From assembly GCA_016932095.1 (NCBI GenBank), contig JAFGDN010000093.1, forward strand, positions 23,101 through 87,100: a stretch of 64,000 nucleotides of DNA. Direction: 5' to 3'. Under the pieces are notes generated by a model. The model had not been told where the DNA came from, made no database searches, and saw only the letters and a program-made list of their open reading frames with translations. Below, in pieces: positions 43,347 through 50,830 of the stretch (the stretch's first letter is position 1; each line of letters starts with the position of its first letter). Origin of the DNA: Sedimentisphaerales bacterium. Lineage in GTDB: Bacteria; Planctomycetota; Phycisphaerae; Sedimentisphaerales; Anaerobacaceae. The translations under genes and the position numbers were made by a program.

Positions 43347-43385
43347 GTTCTGCATTCTGTATTCTATGTTCTGTATTCTGTGTTC
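43347..43385. repeat. Degenerate tandem repeat of an ATTCTGT-like word
   Basis: Five to six copies of a 7-10-base word (TTCTGCA, TTCTGTA, TTCTATG, TTCTGTA, TTCTGTG) lie between the ankyrin gene and trpB, inside the trp operon. No structure or gene is associated. Confidence 0.55.
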
Positions 43386-43422
43386 AAATCCACAGTCAGC
43401 AATACGAAATCGGGAATCGAAA

Positions 43423-44571
43423 TTATTCTTTTGCGCCGGCTTTCTCAAGCATTTGCACGATGTCTTGATTTCCCCAACCTTTTGCCATTGCCAAAGCTGT
43501 TTCGCCGTAATTATCCATGACATTGGCGTCAGCGCCATATTCCAGCAGGAGTTTTACGGCTTCCTTTCGACCATTTCTCACCGCCCACAGCAGGGCCGTC
43601 GCGCCATGAGTCGTGTCCTTCTCATTGGCATCAGTGCCTTTTTCCAGAAGAAGCTTGACGGCCTCCTTATGGCCCTCTCCCGCCGCCATTATCAGGGCTG
43701 TTACACCATAGCTGTTCCTGGCGTTGACATCGGCGCCCTTTTCCAAAAGGAGCCGAATGATTTCCGTATGGCCGTTTTCCGCCGCCATTATCAGGGCCGT
43801 TCTTTCACGGCTATCCTTGGTATTGACCTCAACACCCTTTTCAAGCAAAGACCTGACGACCTCCGTATAACCTTTGTATGCCGATACCCAAAGAACTGCT
43901 ATGTCGTTAGTGTCCCATACATTGACATCGACGTCTTTTTCCAGAAGAAGCTTTTCGATTTCCGTCTGGTCTGCAAGCCACATCAGGGCCGTTATACCGT
44001 CCTTATTCCTGGCGTTGACGTCAGCGCCTTTTTCCAGCAATGACTTGACTGTATCTGTATGGCCGTTCATCGCCGCCAGTATCAGTGCTGTGTTGCCATA
44101 AGTAGCGTCCCTCGTATTCACATCAGCGCCTTTTTCCAGAAGGAGCCGGACTATCTCCGTATTGCCTTTTTCCGCAGCTATCCATAAAGCCGTTACATCT
44201 TTGTTATCTCTGGCATTAACATCAGCGCCATTTTCGAGAAGGGCCTTGACGATTTCCGTTCGTCTCATTCCCACCGCCCACAACAAGGCCGTTGCGCCGT
44301 TAATTGTGTCCTTCGCATTGACATCAGCGCCCTTTTCAAGAAGCAGCTTAGCGACCTCCATATTACCATTTCCCACTGCCATCATCAGGGCAGTTTGGCC
44401 GTTCTCATTCTTTGCATTGACATCAGCACCCTTGGCCAGAGCGGTTTTCACGGCCGGGAGGTTGCTATCTTTCGCGGCTTGAATCAATTGGGCGTTTTTT
44501 TCTAATATGTCCTCGTCGTTACACGATGTTACCATAAAAATAAACACTATGAAAAACAGGATTCGTTTCAT
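43423..44571 (-). CDS. Ankyrin-repeat lipoprotein
   Basis: The N-terminus MKRILFFIVFIFMVTSCND is a lipoprotein signal with a lipobox-type Cys at residue 17. The rest is about ten to eleven consecutive 33-residue ankyrin repeats, each with the pattern GxTALxxAxxxGxxExVxxLLxxGADVNAKD. Ankyrin domains bind other proteins. The protein would be anchored to a membrane and exposed to the periplasm. Its position between trpF and trpB on the same strand is not explained by Trp synthesis. The repeats are very similar to each other, which suggests recent internal expansion. Confidence 0.85.
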   Translation of the reverse strand: MKRILFFIVFIFMVTSCNDEDILEKNAQLIQAAKDSNLPAVKTALAKGADVNAKNENGQTALMMAVGNGNMEVAKLLLEKGADVNAKDTINGATALLWAVGMRRTEIVKALLENGADVNARDNKDVTALWIAAEKGNTEIVRLLLEKGADVNTRDATYGNTALILAAMNGHTDTVKSLLEKGADVNARNKDGITALMWLADQTEIEKLLLEKDVDVNVWDTNDIAVLWVSAYKGYTEVVRSLLEKGVEVNTKDSRERTALIMAAENGHTEIIRLLLEKGADVNARNSYGVTALIMAAGEGHKEAVKLLLEKGTDANEKDTTHGATALLWAVRNGRKEAVKLLLEYGADANVMDNYGETALAMAKGWGNQDIVQMLEKAGAKE

Positions 44572-44631
44572 CGGGTTCTCCTTTTTATTTTTAATCTCTG
44601 TGCCCTCTGTGGCTAAAAAACTCCGTTGCTT

Positions 44632-45255
44632 TTAGCCCCGCAAATCCTTTATCTTGTCGAATAGTTTTCGCATTTTGGCGTGGTCTTTTTTTCCGGGTTT
44701 CGATTCGATGCCGCTGCAAACGTCGATACCGTATATGCCAAGCCCGACCGCTTTTGTTGCGTTTTCGGCCGTTATGCCGCCGGCCAGAAAAACGCGCTTG
44801 CTGATATTGCCGATAATGTTCCAGTCAAAAACAAGTCCCGTTCCGCCGTATTTTTTCGGGTCGAAGGCGTCTAATAGAATCGTGTCTGTGAAATATTTTT
44901 CAGCGAGTTTGATATCCTTCGCGTCTTTGACCCGAATCGCCTTTATGGTTCTGGCGTTGAGCGAGCGAAACCGTTCGCAAAACTCGTTTGACTCGTCGCC
45001 GTGAAACTGAATCCAGTCGAGGCTGCACTGCTCGACGATTTGTTTGATACGCTCGAAAGAGTCGTTTACAAAAAGCCCCACGACGTCAACGAAGGCGGGC
45101 AGCCGGTTTATGATTTTCACTGTCTCGGCCGGCTCGATGTATCTGGGGCTTTTCGGATAAAAATTAAACCCGAGCATATCCGCGCCCATATCCGCCGCCG
45201 CGTAAGCGTCCTCATAATTTGTTAATCCGCAAATCTTGACCTTGACAGCTAACAT
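44632..45255 (-). CDS. trpF: Phosphoribosylanthranilate isomerase
   Basis: ATG at 45255 with GAAGGA upstream is chosen; the frame is open further, to 45294, inside the end of trpD. The catalytic Cys lies in VKICGLTNYEDA and the catalytic Asp in ILLDAFDPKKYGGTG; LDWIQFHGDES and VFLAGGITAENA complete the family pattern. It converts phosphoribosylanthranilate to CdRP. No trpC gene is next to it, although its product would be the next substrate. Confidence 0.93.
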   Translation of the reverse strand: MLAVKVKICGLTNYEDAYAAADMGADMLGFNFYPKSPRYIEPAETVKIINRLPAFVDVVGLFVNDSFERIKQIVEQCSLDWIQFHGDESNEFCERFRSLNARTIKAIRVKDAKDIKLAEKYFTDTILLDAFDPKKYGGTGLVFDWNIIGNISKRVFLAGGITAENATKAVGLGIYGIDVCSGIESKPGKKDHAKMRKLFDKIKDLRG

Positions 45256-45274
45256 TTTATCGTGCGTTCCTTCT

Positions 45275-46291
45275 TTAACTTTTTGAAATCTCAATCATTT
45301 TTTCCAGCCGTTGAGACGCCTGCCCGTTGTCGATTGCCTGCCTCGCCAGCCGAAGCGCCTCGCCGAAGTTTTCAGCCAGGCCTCCCACAATTATCGCCGC
45401 AGCCGCGTTTAGCACAACTATATCTTTTCGAGGGCCTTTTTCGACGCCGTTGAGGATATTTTTAATGATATCGGCGTTGTTCTTCGCGTCGCCGCTGCTT
45501 AGTGAATCGAATGCAACGGTTTTAATTCCGTAATCGCTCGGTGAAAACGACCATTCGCGTATCTTGCACTCATCGAGTTCCGTAATCTTCGTCGGCCCCG
45601 TAATGCTGATTTCGTCAAGGCCGTTGCTGTGCACAATCATCGCGCGCTGAGTGCCTAACAAATTCAGCGCTTCCGCGACGACCGGCATAAGCGACTGGTC
45701 TGCGACGCCCAAAACCTGTGCCTTTACGCCTGCTGGGTTTGCCAACGGTCCCAGAAAATTGAAGACCGTTCTGAATCCAAGTCCTTTTCTTACCGGCTGA
45801 ACGTATTTCATCGCCGGATGGAATTTGGGCGCGAACATAAACCCGATTCCCGCCTCCCTTATACATTGTCCCACGCTCTCCGGCCCCGCCTCGATATTTA
45901 CGCCCAGCTCCGCCAAAACATCCGCTGAGCCGCATTTACTGGTTATCGCGCGATTGCCGTGTTTGGCGACATAAACACCGGCGCCCGCCGCGACCAGCGC
46001 CGCCGCCGTCGATATATTGAACGTTTTTACCGCGGCCCCGCCCGTCCCGCAGGTATCGACGAGATTATCAACGCCGCCGTTAACTTTTACAGCGTGTTGT
46101 CGCAGCGACATGGCAAGGCCGGCAAGCTCTCCGGCGGTTGTCGGCCTGCAGCGCATCGCCGTCAGAAACGCTGCTATCTGAATCTCCGGGACCTCCCCTT
46201 CGAAAATAACGTCCAGCGCCCTTGTTGCCTGTTCAAACGTTAGGTTCTCGCCCCGCAATATCGGCTCTATGTATTCAGTTATTGTCGCCAT
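45275..46291 (-). CDS. trpD: Anthranilate phosphoribosyltransferase
   Basis: The 338-residue protein has the PRPP-binding DTCGTGGAAVKTFNIST near residue 80, the KHGNRAITSKCGSADVLAELG region and the FNFLGPLANPAGVKAQVLGV segment, all diagnostic of TrpD. It joins anthranilate to PRPP. It starts 11 bases after the trpG stop. Confidence 0.95.
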   Translation of the reverse strand: MATITEYIEPILRGENLTFEQATRALDVIFEGEVPEIQIAAFLTAMRCRPTTAGELAGLAMSLRQHAVKVNGGVDNLVDTCGTGGAAVKTFNISTAAALVAAGAGVYVAKHGNRAITSKCGSADVLAELGVNIEAGPESVGQCIREAGIGFMFAPKFHPAMKYVQPVRKGLGFRTVFNFLGPLANPAGVKAQVLGVADQSLMPVVAEALNLLGTQRAMIVHSNGLDEISITGPTKITELDECKIREWSFSPSDYGIKTVAFDSLSSGDAKNNADIIKNILNGVEKGPRKDIVVLNAAAAIIVGGLAENFGEALRLARQAIDNGQASQRLEKMIEISKS

Positions 46292-46302
46292 TGTAAAATT
46301 CC

Positions 46303-46905
46303 TTATTCGCTTCGGTATCCTTTGGCTATCCTCAAAACGTTCTCGATTATCCTGCCGCCCGCGGGGGTCAGGATGCTTTCCGGGTGAAACTGAACGCCGA
46401 ATATCGGCAGCTTTCTGTGCCGGACGCCCATATTGACGCCCTCGAACTGGGCTGTCTCCTCCAGGCAGTCAGGCAGTTTCAAGGCGCATAAGCTGTGGTA
46501 TCGTCCTGCCTGCAGGGGATTTTCGACGCCGGCAAATACGTCTTTTTCGTTATGCGATACTCTCGAGGGCTTACCGTGCACCGGCCTGGGGGCGTGTCCA
46601 ATCTCGCCCCCGAAATATTCCACTATCGCCTGATGACCTAAGCACACGCCGAATATCGGCAGCTTTTCCTTGAAATACCCGATTGCTTCGAGCGTTACTC
46701 CCGCCGTCTTGGGCGTCCCGGGCCCGGGCGAAATCACAAGCAAATCCGGCGTAATGTCATCTGCTACCTTTTTCAGGTCTTCAAGCGATGTATCCGACCT
46801 GTAAACCTTCGCCTCGCAGTTACGCTTGCAGAAATCATCGACAAGGTTATAGGTGAACGAATCGAAATTGTCGATAAATAAAATTTTTCTTGTCTTACCG
46901 CTCAT
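46303..46905 (-). CDS. trpG: Anthranilate synthase component II (glutamine amidotransferase)
   Basis: The class I glutaminase triad is visible: Cys in IFGVCLGHQAIVEYFGG near residue 82, and His-x-Glu in VQFHPESILTPAGG near residue 177. The N-terminal ILFIDNFDSFTYNLVD and SPGPGTPKTAG motifs are the TrpG/PabA pattern. It supplies ammonia to TrpE. The gene lies 10 bases after the trpE stop. Confidence 0.93.
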   Translation of the reverse strand: MSGKTRKILFIDNFDSFTYNLVDDFCKRNCEAKVYRSDTSLEDLKKVADDITPDLLVISPGPGTPKTAGVTLEAIGYFKEKLPIFGVCLGHQAIVEYFGGEIGHAPRPVHGKPSRVSHNEKDVFAGVENPLQAGRYHSLCALKLPDCLEETAQFEGVNMGVRHRKLPIFGVQFHPESILTPAGGRIIENVLRIAKGYRSE

Positions 46906-46915
46906 AACGGATACC

Positions 46916-48511
46916 TCATTGTTTTTTCAGTGCTCGTATGCACGACCCTGCCTTGTGCTCGGTTTCCTCGAATTCTGTTTTCGGAACGCTATCGTGAACA
47001 ATCCCGGCCCCGACGCGAATATACGCCGTGTGGTCTTTAATCTGCAAGCTCCTTATCGTGATGCAGCTGTCGAACTGGCCGTCAACCGTCAGGTACATAA
47101 CCGCTCCGCCGTAGTATCCGCGTTTGGTCTTCTCAAGCTGCCTGATTATTTTCATTGCCTCGATTTTCGGCGCACCCGTCAGCGTTCCCATATTCATAGT
47201 CGCAAGATATGCGCTTAACGCGTCGAGGTCATTCGCCAGCGTTCCCTTGACGTTGCTGACTAAATGCTGCACCGATTCGTATTTCTCGACGGTCAATAAT
47301 TCCGTTACGACCCTGCTTCCCGGCTCAGCCACCCGCGCGATGTCGTTTCTCGCCAAATCGACCAGCATCATATGCTCGGCCAGCTCCTTGCGGTCAATCT
47401 TCAGCTCCGCCTCGTACCTGAAATCGATGTCCGCGTCGAGCTTTCCGTTGACCCTGCCCCTCGGCTTTGTCCCGGCTATCGGCCTGATTTCCACGCTGCG
47501 GTTTTCCGTTCCGCTGACGCGCAGATTCAATTCCGGGCTTGAGCCGAGTATCGTCGTATTCGGCGTGTTTATGTAAAACATATACGGCGACGGGTTCAGC
47601 TCCCTTAATCGCTTATACACGTCCAGCGGCTCGTCCGGGCAGGGCTCAATCTTCGTCCTGCTCAGCACAACCTGAAAAATGTCCCCGTCAAGTATATGCT
47701 GCTTGGCCAGGCGAACCATTTCCTCGTATTCCTGCTGTTTAGTGTCTGTCGTCGATTCCGGCAGGGGGGCTTTGTGCTTTTGCCCCCTCGGCGTATCGAA
47801 CCTCGTGATATTGGCATAGTAATCGAAACAGTCCTGCGCCTCTTGAATCGCCTGTTCCGGGTCGCCGTCGGTTATTATGACGTTTACAACCACGTATCCC
47901 TGTCCGTGCTCGTGGTCCATCAAAAAGATATTATCCGCGAAGTACAGCTCATAATCGGGATTGCCCAGCAGGTCAGAGGTGCTGGCAGGCAGTTTCTCGA
48001 ACTGGTCAATAAAGTCGTAACTTAACGCGCCCAGTAATCCGCAGGTAACTCTAAAAGGTTTGCTCGCCATTCGAAATGAAAACGCGGCCATTCGCAAAAC
48101 ATCCATCTGGTTTGTGCTCGACAGCCGCGTCTGCTCGTCAACCAGCTTATCGGTTTGCTTGATGATTCCTTTTATTCTCTCGGCGTTAAAATCAATCCTC
48201 TCGCAAAACTCGAACCGCTCCGCGTTGCCGGTCAAAAACGAAATCATTCTCTTTCCCGTTTTGTTCAGAGCCCTTATCTCGAATTCCCTCCCCGTTCCTG
48301 TTATATACAGCGCCGGCCGGGCCGTGCCGAAGCTAAGGGCGCTGGTTCCCGCGAGGTATTCTCTCGATTCCAGAAGACAGCAGTTTTTCGACCGCCCGTA
48401 ATCGCTTATCTTTGCGAAAAAGTCCATCGGGTCTTTCATCTCGATGCGCTTGACAATCGGGATTACCTCCCCCGGCTTTGCGCTCTCTATTATCTTCCTG
48501 TAATCTTCCAT
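46916..48511 (-). CDS. trpE: Anthranilate synthase component I
   Basis: The 531-residue enzyme has the Trp feedback-binding segment CCLLES at residues 44-49 (LLES motif), DIFQVVLSRTKIEP, RPIAGTKPRG and MVDLARNDIARV, and the C-terminal GAPKIEAMKIIRQLE and RVGAGIVHDS motifs of chorismate-binding enzymes. It makes anthranilate from chorismate. The start codon is preceded by AAGGG, which can pair with CCCTT just before the ATG (five-base stem, AACA loop), so the ribosome site may be partly masked. Expression appears controlled by the attenuator upstream. Confidence 0.95.
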   Translation of the reverse strand: MEDYRKIIESAKPGEVIPIVKRIEMKDPMDFFAKISDYGRSKNCCLLESREYLAGTSALSFGTARPALYITGTGREFEIRALNKTGKRMISFLTGNAERFEFCERIDFNAERIKGIIKQTDKLVDEQTRLSSTNQMDVLRMAAFSFRMASKPFRVTCGLLGALSYDFIDQFEKLPASTSDLLGNPDYELYFADNIFLMDHEHGQGYVVVNVIITDGDPEQAIQEAQDCFDYYANITRFDTPRGQKHKAPLPESTTDTKQQEYEEMVRLAKQHILDGDIFQVVLSRTKIEPCPDEPLDVYKRLRELNPSPYMFYINTPNTTILGSSPELNLRVSGTENRSVEIRPIAGTKPRGRVNGKLDADIDFRYEAELKIDRKELAEHMMLVDLARNDIARVAEPGSRVVTELLTVEKYESVQHLVSNVKGTLANDLDALSAYLATMNMGTLTGAPKIEAMKIIRQLEKTKRGYYGGAVMYLTVDGQFDSCITIRSLQIKDHTAYIRVGAGIVHDSVPKTEFEETEHKAGSCIRALKKQ

Positions 48512-48572
48512 AAGGGTGTTCCCTTAAAAGCGTTATCTTTAACTGCTTATAGGCCGAATTACAATAAAAAAA

Positions 48573-48603
48573 GCGGCCTGTCGTCTTTATTCCAACAGGC
48601 CGC
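48573..48603 (-). terminator. trp attenuator: terminator hairpin (regions 3 and 4)
   Basis: On the - strand region 3, GCGGCCTGT (48595-48603), pairs with region 4, ACAGGCCGC (48573-48581), with a 13-base loop, and is followed by seven T. It lies 62 bases before the trpE start. Confidence 0.88.
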
Positions 48604-48628
48604 TTTTTTAACTCTTTTTTTTCTTAGT

Positions 48629-48669
48629 GCAGATTTCCCGCCTGCCCGTCGGATTATCCAACAGGCCGC
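48629..48669 (-). promoter_or_regulatory. trp attenuator: anti-antiterminator and antiterminator pairing regions 1 and 2
   Basis: Region 1, GCCTGTTGGA (48657-48666), overlaps the end of the leader peptide and is identical to the start of terminator region 3 (13 bases shared). Region 2, TCCGACGGGC (48644-48653), can pair all ten bases (two G-U) with either copy. Pairing 1:2 leaves region 3 free for the terminator; pairing 2:3 destroys it. AATCTGC (48629-48635) can also pair with GCAGATT in the first leader codons (48696-48702). Confidence 0.82.
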
Positions 48670-48704
48670 CACCAACCAAACAAATTGTTTCGGCTAATCT
48701 GCAT
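48654..48704 (-). CDS. trpL: trp leader peptide with tandem Trp codons
   Basis: The frame ATG-TAA encodes MQISRNNLFGWWRPVG, 16 residues with two adjacent TGG codons at positions 11-12. The stop codon is exactly the three-base loop between attenuator regions 1 and 2. Scarce Trp-tRNA would hold a ribosome on the TGG codons over region 1, freeing region 2 to pair with region 3 so that trpEGDF-BA is transcribed. The predicted transcription start lies only about three bases before this ATG and no Shine-Dalgarno site is visible, so it is likely translated as a leaderless message. Confidence 0.85.
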   Translation of the reverse strand: MQISRNNLFGWWRPVG

Positions 48705-48713
48705 TATTTTATT

Positions 48714-48748
48714 ATTTTACCACATCCTGCACTTTCTGTCAATGTCAA
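48714..48748 (-). promoter_or_regulatory. trp operon promoter
   Basis: A perfect -35 TTGACA (48737-48742), a 17-base spacer and -10 TAAAAT (48714-48719) form a near-consensus sigma70 promoter. A second TTGACA (48743-48748) lies directly upstream in tandem (TTGACATTGACA). The start point would be near 48707. Confidence 0.82.
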
Positions 48749-48988
48749 GTTCGAAAAATTTTGGGATAGCAAGGGAACATAGTATCGCTCTGGCAGGGAA
48801 AAAGGTGTTTTTCAGGATATATTCAAGAATTGTTAATTTGGGCAAGATATACGGCTCTTTATCGGTCTGATGGGGGCGTTTTCATTGAAATAATGGAGTG
48901 CAGTTTAAGGCATCGCCGATTACAGAACATAAGGGGCTGGCTTGTTATTTGGCAATGATAGCAGGTGAATCCTGAAAGGAGAATGAAA

Positions 48989-49210
48989 GTGGCAAGGCGA
49001 TTGTTTGTGATAATGATGCTGGTTTTGGTGTGTTTCGGCCTGACGCAAGTTAGCGGCTGCTCGAATAACGCTCAAACGTATTGTTTGGTTGGAGGCGCCG
49101 GCGGAGCAGTTATAGGCGGGGTTACAGGTGGTGTTGGAGGGCTTGTTATTGGAGGCGCTATCGGAGGGGGCGCCGGCTACATCATCGGCAATGAAGAGGA
49201 CAAAAAGTAA
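48989..49210 (+). CDS. Small glycine-zipper lipoprotein
   Basis: GTG at 48989 fits best with AAGGAG seven bases upstream; ATG 48983 and GTG 48965 are alternatives. A signal peptide with lipobox (LTQVSGC) is followed by a glycine zipper, GGAGGAVIGGVTGGVGGLVI, and GGAIGGGAGYIIG, similar to outer-membrane SlyB/OmpA-like glycine-zipper proteins. The mature protein has about 53 residues and probably inserts in or lies at the outer membrane. It is separate from the following cluster by 120 bases. Confidence 0.75.
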   Translation: MARRLFVIMMLVLVCFGLTQVSGCSNNAQTYCLVGGAGGAVIGGVTGGVGGLVIGGAIGGGAGYIIGNEEDKK

Positions 49211-49333
49211 CCGCCGGCTGGCAGGAAAACCTTGATTCGTAAAAGACCTTACTCTCTTCGCGAGCTATTTGTGCTTGTGGAGATTTCAGTGTCTTCTTAT
49301 AATCGAATCTGTTGAGCACGTTCAGAGAATGAT

Positions 49334-50794
49334 ATGGAAGAGCGTCTAAGTAAATATACAGCCGACGGGCGCCATAAGGCCGATACACCCGTGCCACTGA
49401 TTACCAGGGTCAGATTGCATATTTTCCTGATATTGGCTGTGAGAAATTTACTGCGTTTCCTGACGGCCTGGGCGTTTGTAATCGGTGTTGTTATCATTAC
49501 ACTTCGCGTGGTTTTAACCGTTACTGTTCCGGTTATGCTATGGATAACGGCCAGTATGGCGCCTGGTTTAATATGGGTTGCCGTTGTTTCCTGGAGGGCA
49601 ACGCCTAAACATTCGGCCGTGCGCGCCCTGTTGGATAAGCTCAATAGCTGCGGCGGCCTGTTGATGACCGCGGCTGAGGTCCCACTTGGCCCCTGGAGGC
49701 AAAAAATGCCCTCTGTAGCGGGTCCCGCGATAAAATGGCACGGCTCTCGCACCATATCGGTCTTCGCGTTGTCGGTTGGCTTTGTGCTGGTAAGCTTCCT
49801 TTTGCCTCAAAGATTTGTGAATATCACTCTGGCAAGGCCGCTCGAAATAGGCCCCGATATCGCGAGATTGGCCGAACAGGTTGAGGCGATGCAGGAAGCG
49901 AATATCATTTCCGATGAGCAGGCCAGGCGTCTAAAGGAGCAGCTGGAACAATTGAGCCGTGAGACGAGCGGCTATGACCCCGCAAAGACGCTGGAGGCAA
50001 TTGACCACCTTGAGGATGTATTGACCAAAGAAGCCGTTAAGGCGGCGTCCGACGAGCTGAACCGGATGCAAAACCTTGCTAAAGCGGAATCCCTGGCACA
50101 GGGTCTTGACGAAGGCGGCGATGAATTGCCCGAGGAGCTTTTGTCGCAGGCGATGGCCGAGCTTGGCTCTGTGATGCAGTCGCTTGCTGCCGGTGATGAG
50201 GCGCTCAAAAACGCTTTAAGTCCGGATACTCTTAAAGCGTGCAAAACCGGCCGGTTCAGTCCTGAGCAGCTCAGAGAAATACTGTCGGCCTTGAAAGAAT
50301 TCAAGGGTGATATATCGCAGGCCACGGATAAACTTTGCAAAGCGGGCCTGATTGACCCCAATGCGCTTCAGGTATGTAACCAGCTCGCTGACGCGAACGC
50401 CGCGGGTCTTATCGCGTTTCTGAAGGAAAACGCCGATAAAATGGGTATGTCCGAAGCGATTTCTGCGTATTGTTCTTCACCCGGGTCGGGCGGTGTCTCC
50501 CGCGGCAGAGGCGACGCGCCGATGACCTGGGCGGATGAAAGCAGTAAGGAAGGCGCGGTTTTCAAGGAGCGGGTCTTGCCGCCGGCGGCAATGCAGGCCC
50601 TGAGAGATAGCATTAAGATGGGATTCAGCCCTGTTGCGCCTTCGGTTGAACAAGGCATTGAAAAACCGGTCGCCGGCGGCGTTCTCGACGAGGCGCCGGC
50701 AGGCAGCGGCGAAGCATTTAAGCAGAAAATTATGCCTCGTCACAGGAGCGTGGTGCAGCGCTATTTCGAGAGGGAAAAACAGGATAGCAAATAA
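49334..50794 (+). CDS. Membrane protein with coiled coil, unknown function (MoxR/vWA cluster)
   Basis: The 486-residue protein has transmembrane segments at about residues 27-80 (LHIFLILAVRNLL, FVIGVVIITLRVVLTVTVP, LWITASMAPGLIWVAVVSW) and about 145-165 (SVFALSVGFVLVSFLLP). A large soluble part follows with coiled-coil stretches (IARLAEQVEAMQEANIISDE, RLKEQLEQLSRE) and low-complexity ends. I do not recognise a named family; similar proteins head MoxR/vWA clusters in planctomycetes (inference). It begins the cluster and lies 36 bases before the MoxR gene. Confidence 0.65.
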   Translation: MEERLSKYTADGRHKADTPVPLITRVRLHIFLILAVRNLLRFLTAWAFVIGVVIITLRVVLTVTVPVMLWITASMAPGLIWVAVVSWRATPKHSAVRALLDKLNSCGGLLMTAAEVPLGPWRQKMPSVAGPAIKWHGSRTISVFALSVGFVLVSFLLPQRFVNITLARPLEIGPDIARLAEQVEAMQEANIISDEQARRLKEQLEQLSRETSGYDPAKTLEAIDHLEDVLTKEAVKAASDELNRMQNLAKAESLAQGLDEGGDELPEELLSQAMAELGSVMQSLAAGDEALKNALSPDTLKACKTGRFSPEQLREILSALKEFKGDISQATDKLCKAGLIDPNALQVCNQLADANAAGLIAFLKENADKMGMSEAISAYCSSPGSGGVSRGRGDAPMTWADESSKEGAVFKERVLPPAAMQALRDSIKMGFSPVAPSVEQGIEKPVAGGVLDEAPAGSGEAFKQKIMPRHRSVVQRYFEREKQDSK

Positions 50795-50830
50795 ACGTCA
50801 ATTCACAAATATCTGGAGAGCGAAATTAAA

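Noticed and set aside
48573..48748. T-box riboswitch before trpE
   Set aside because: No T-box sequence (GGGUGGNACC-like) is present; the structure and Trp codons fit a ribosome-mediated attenuator.
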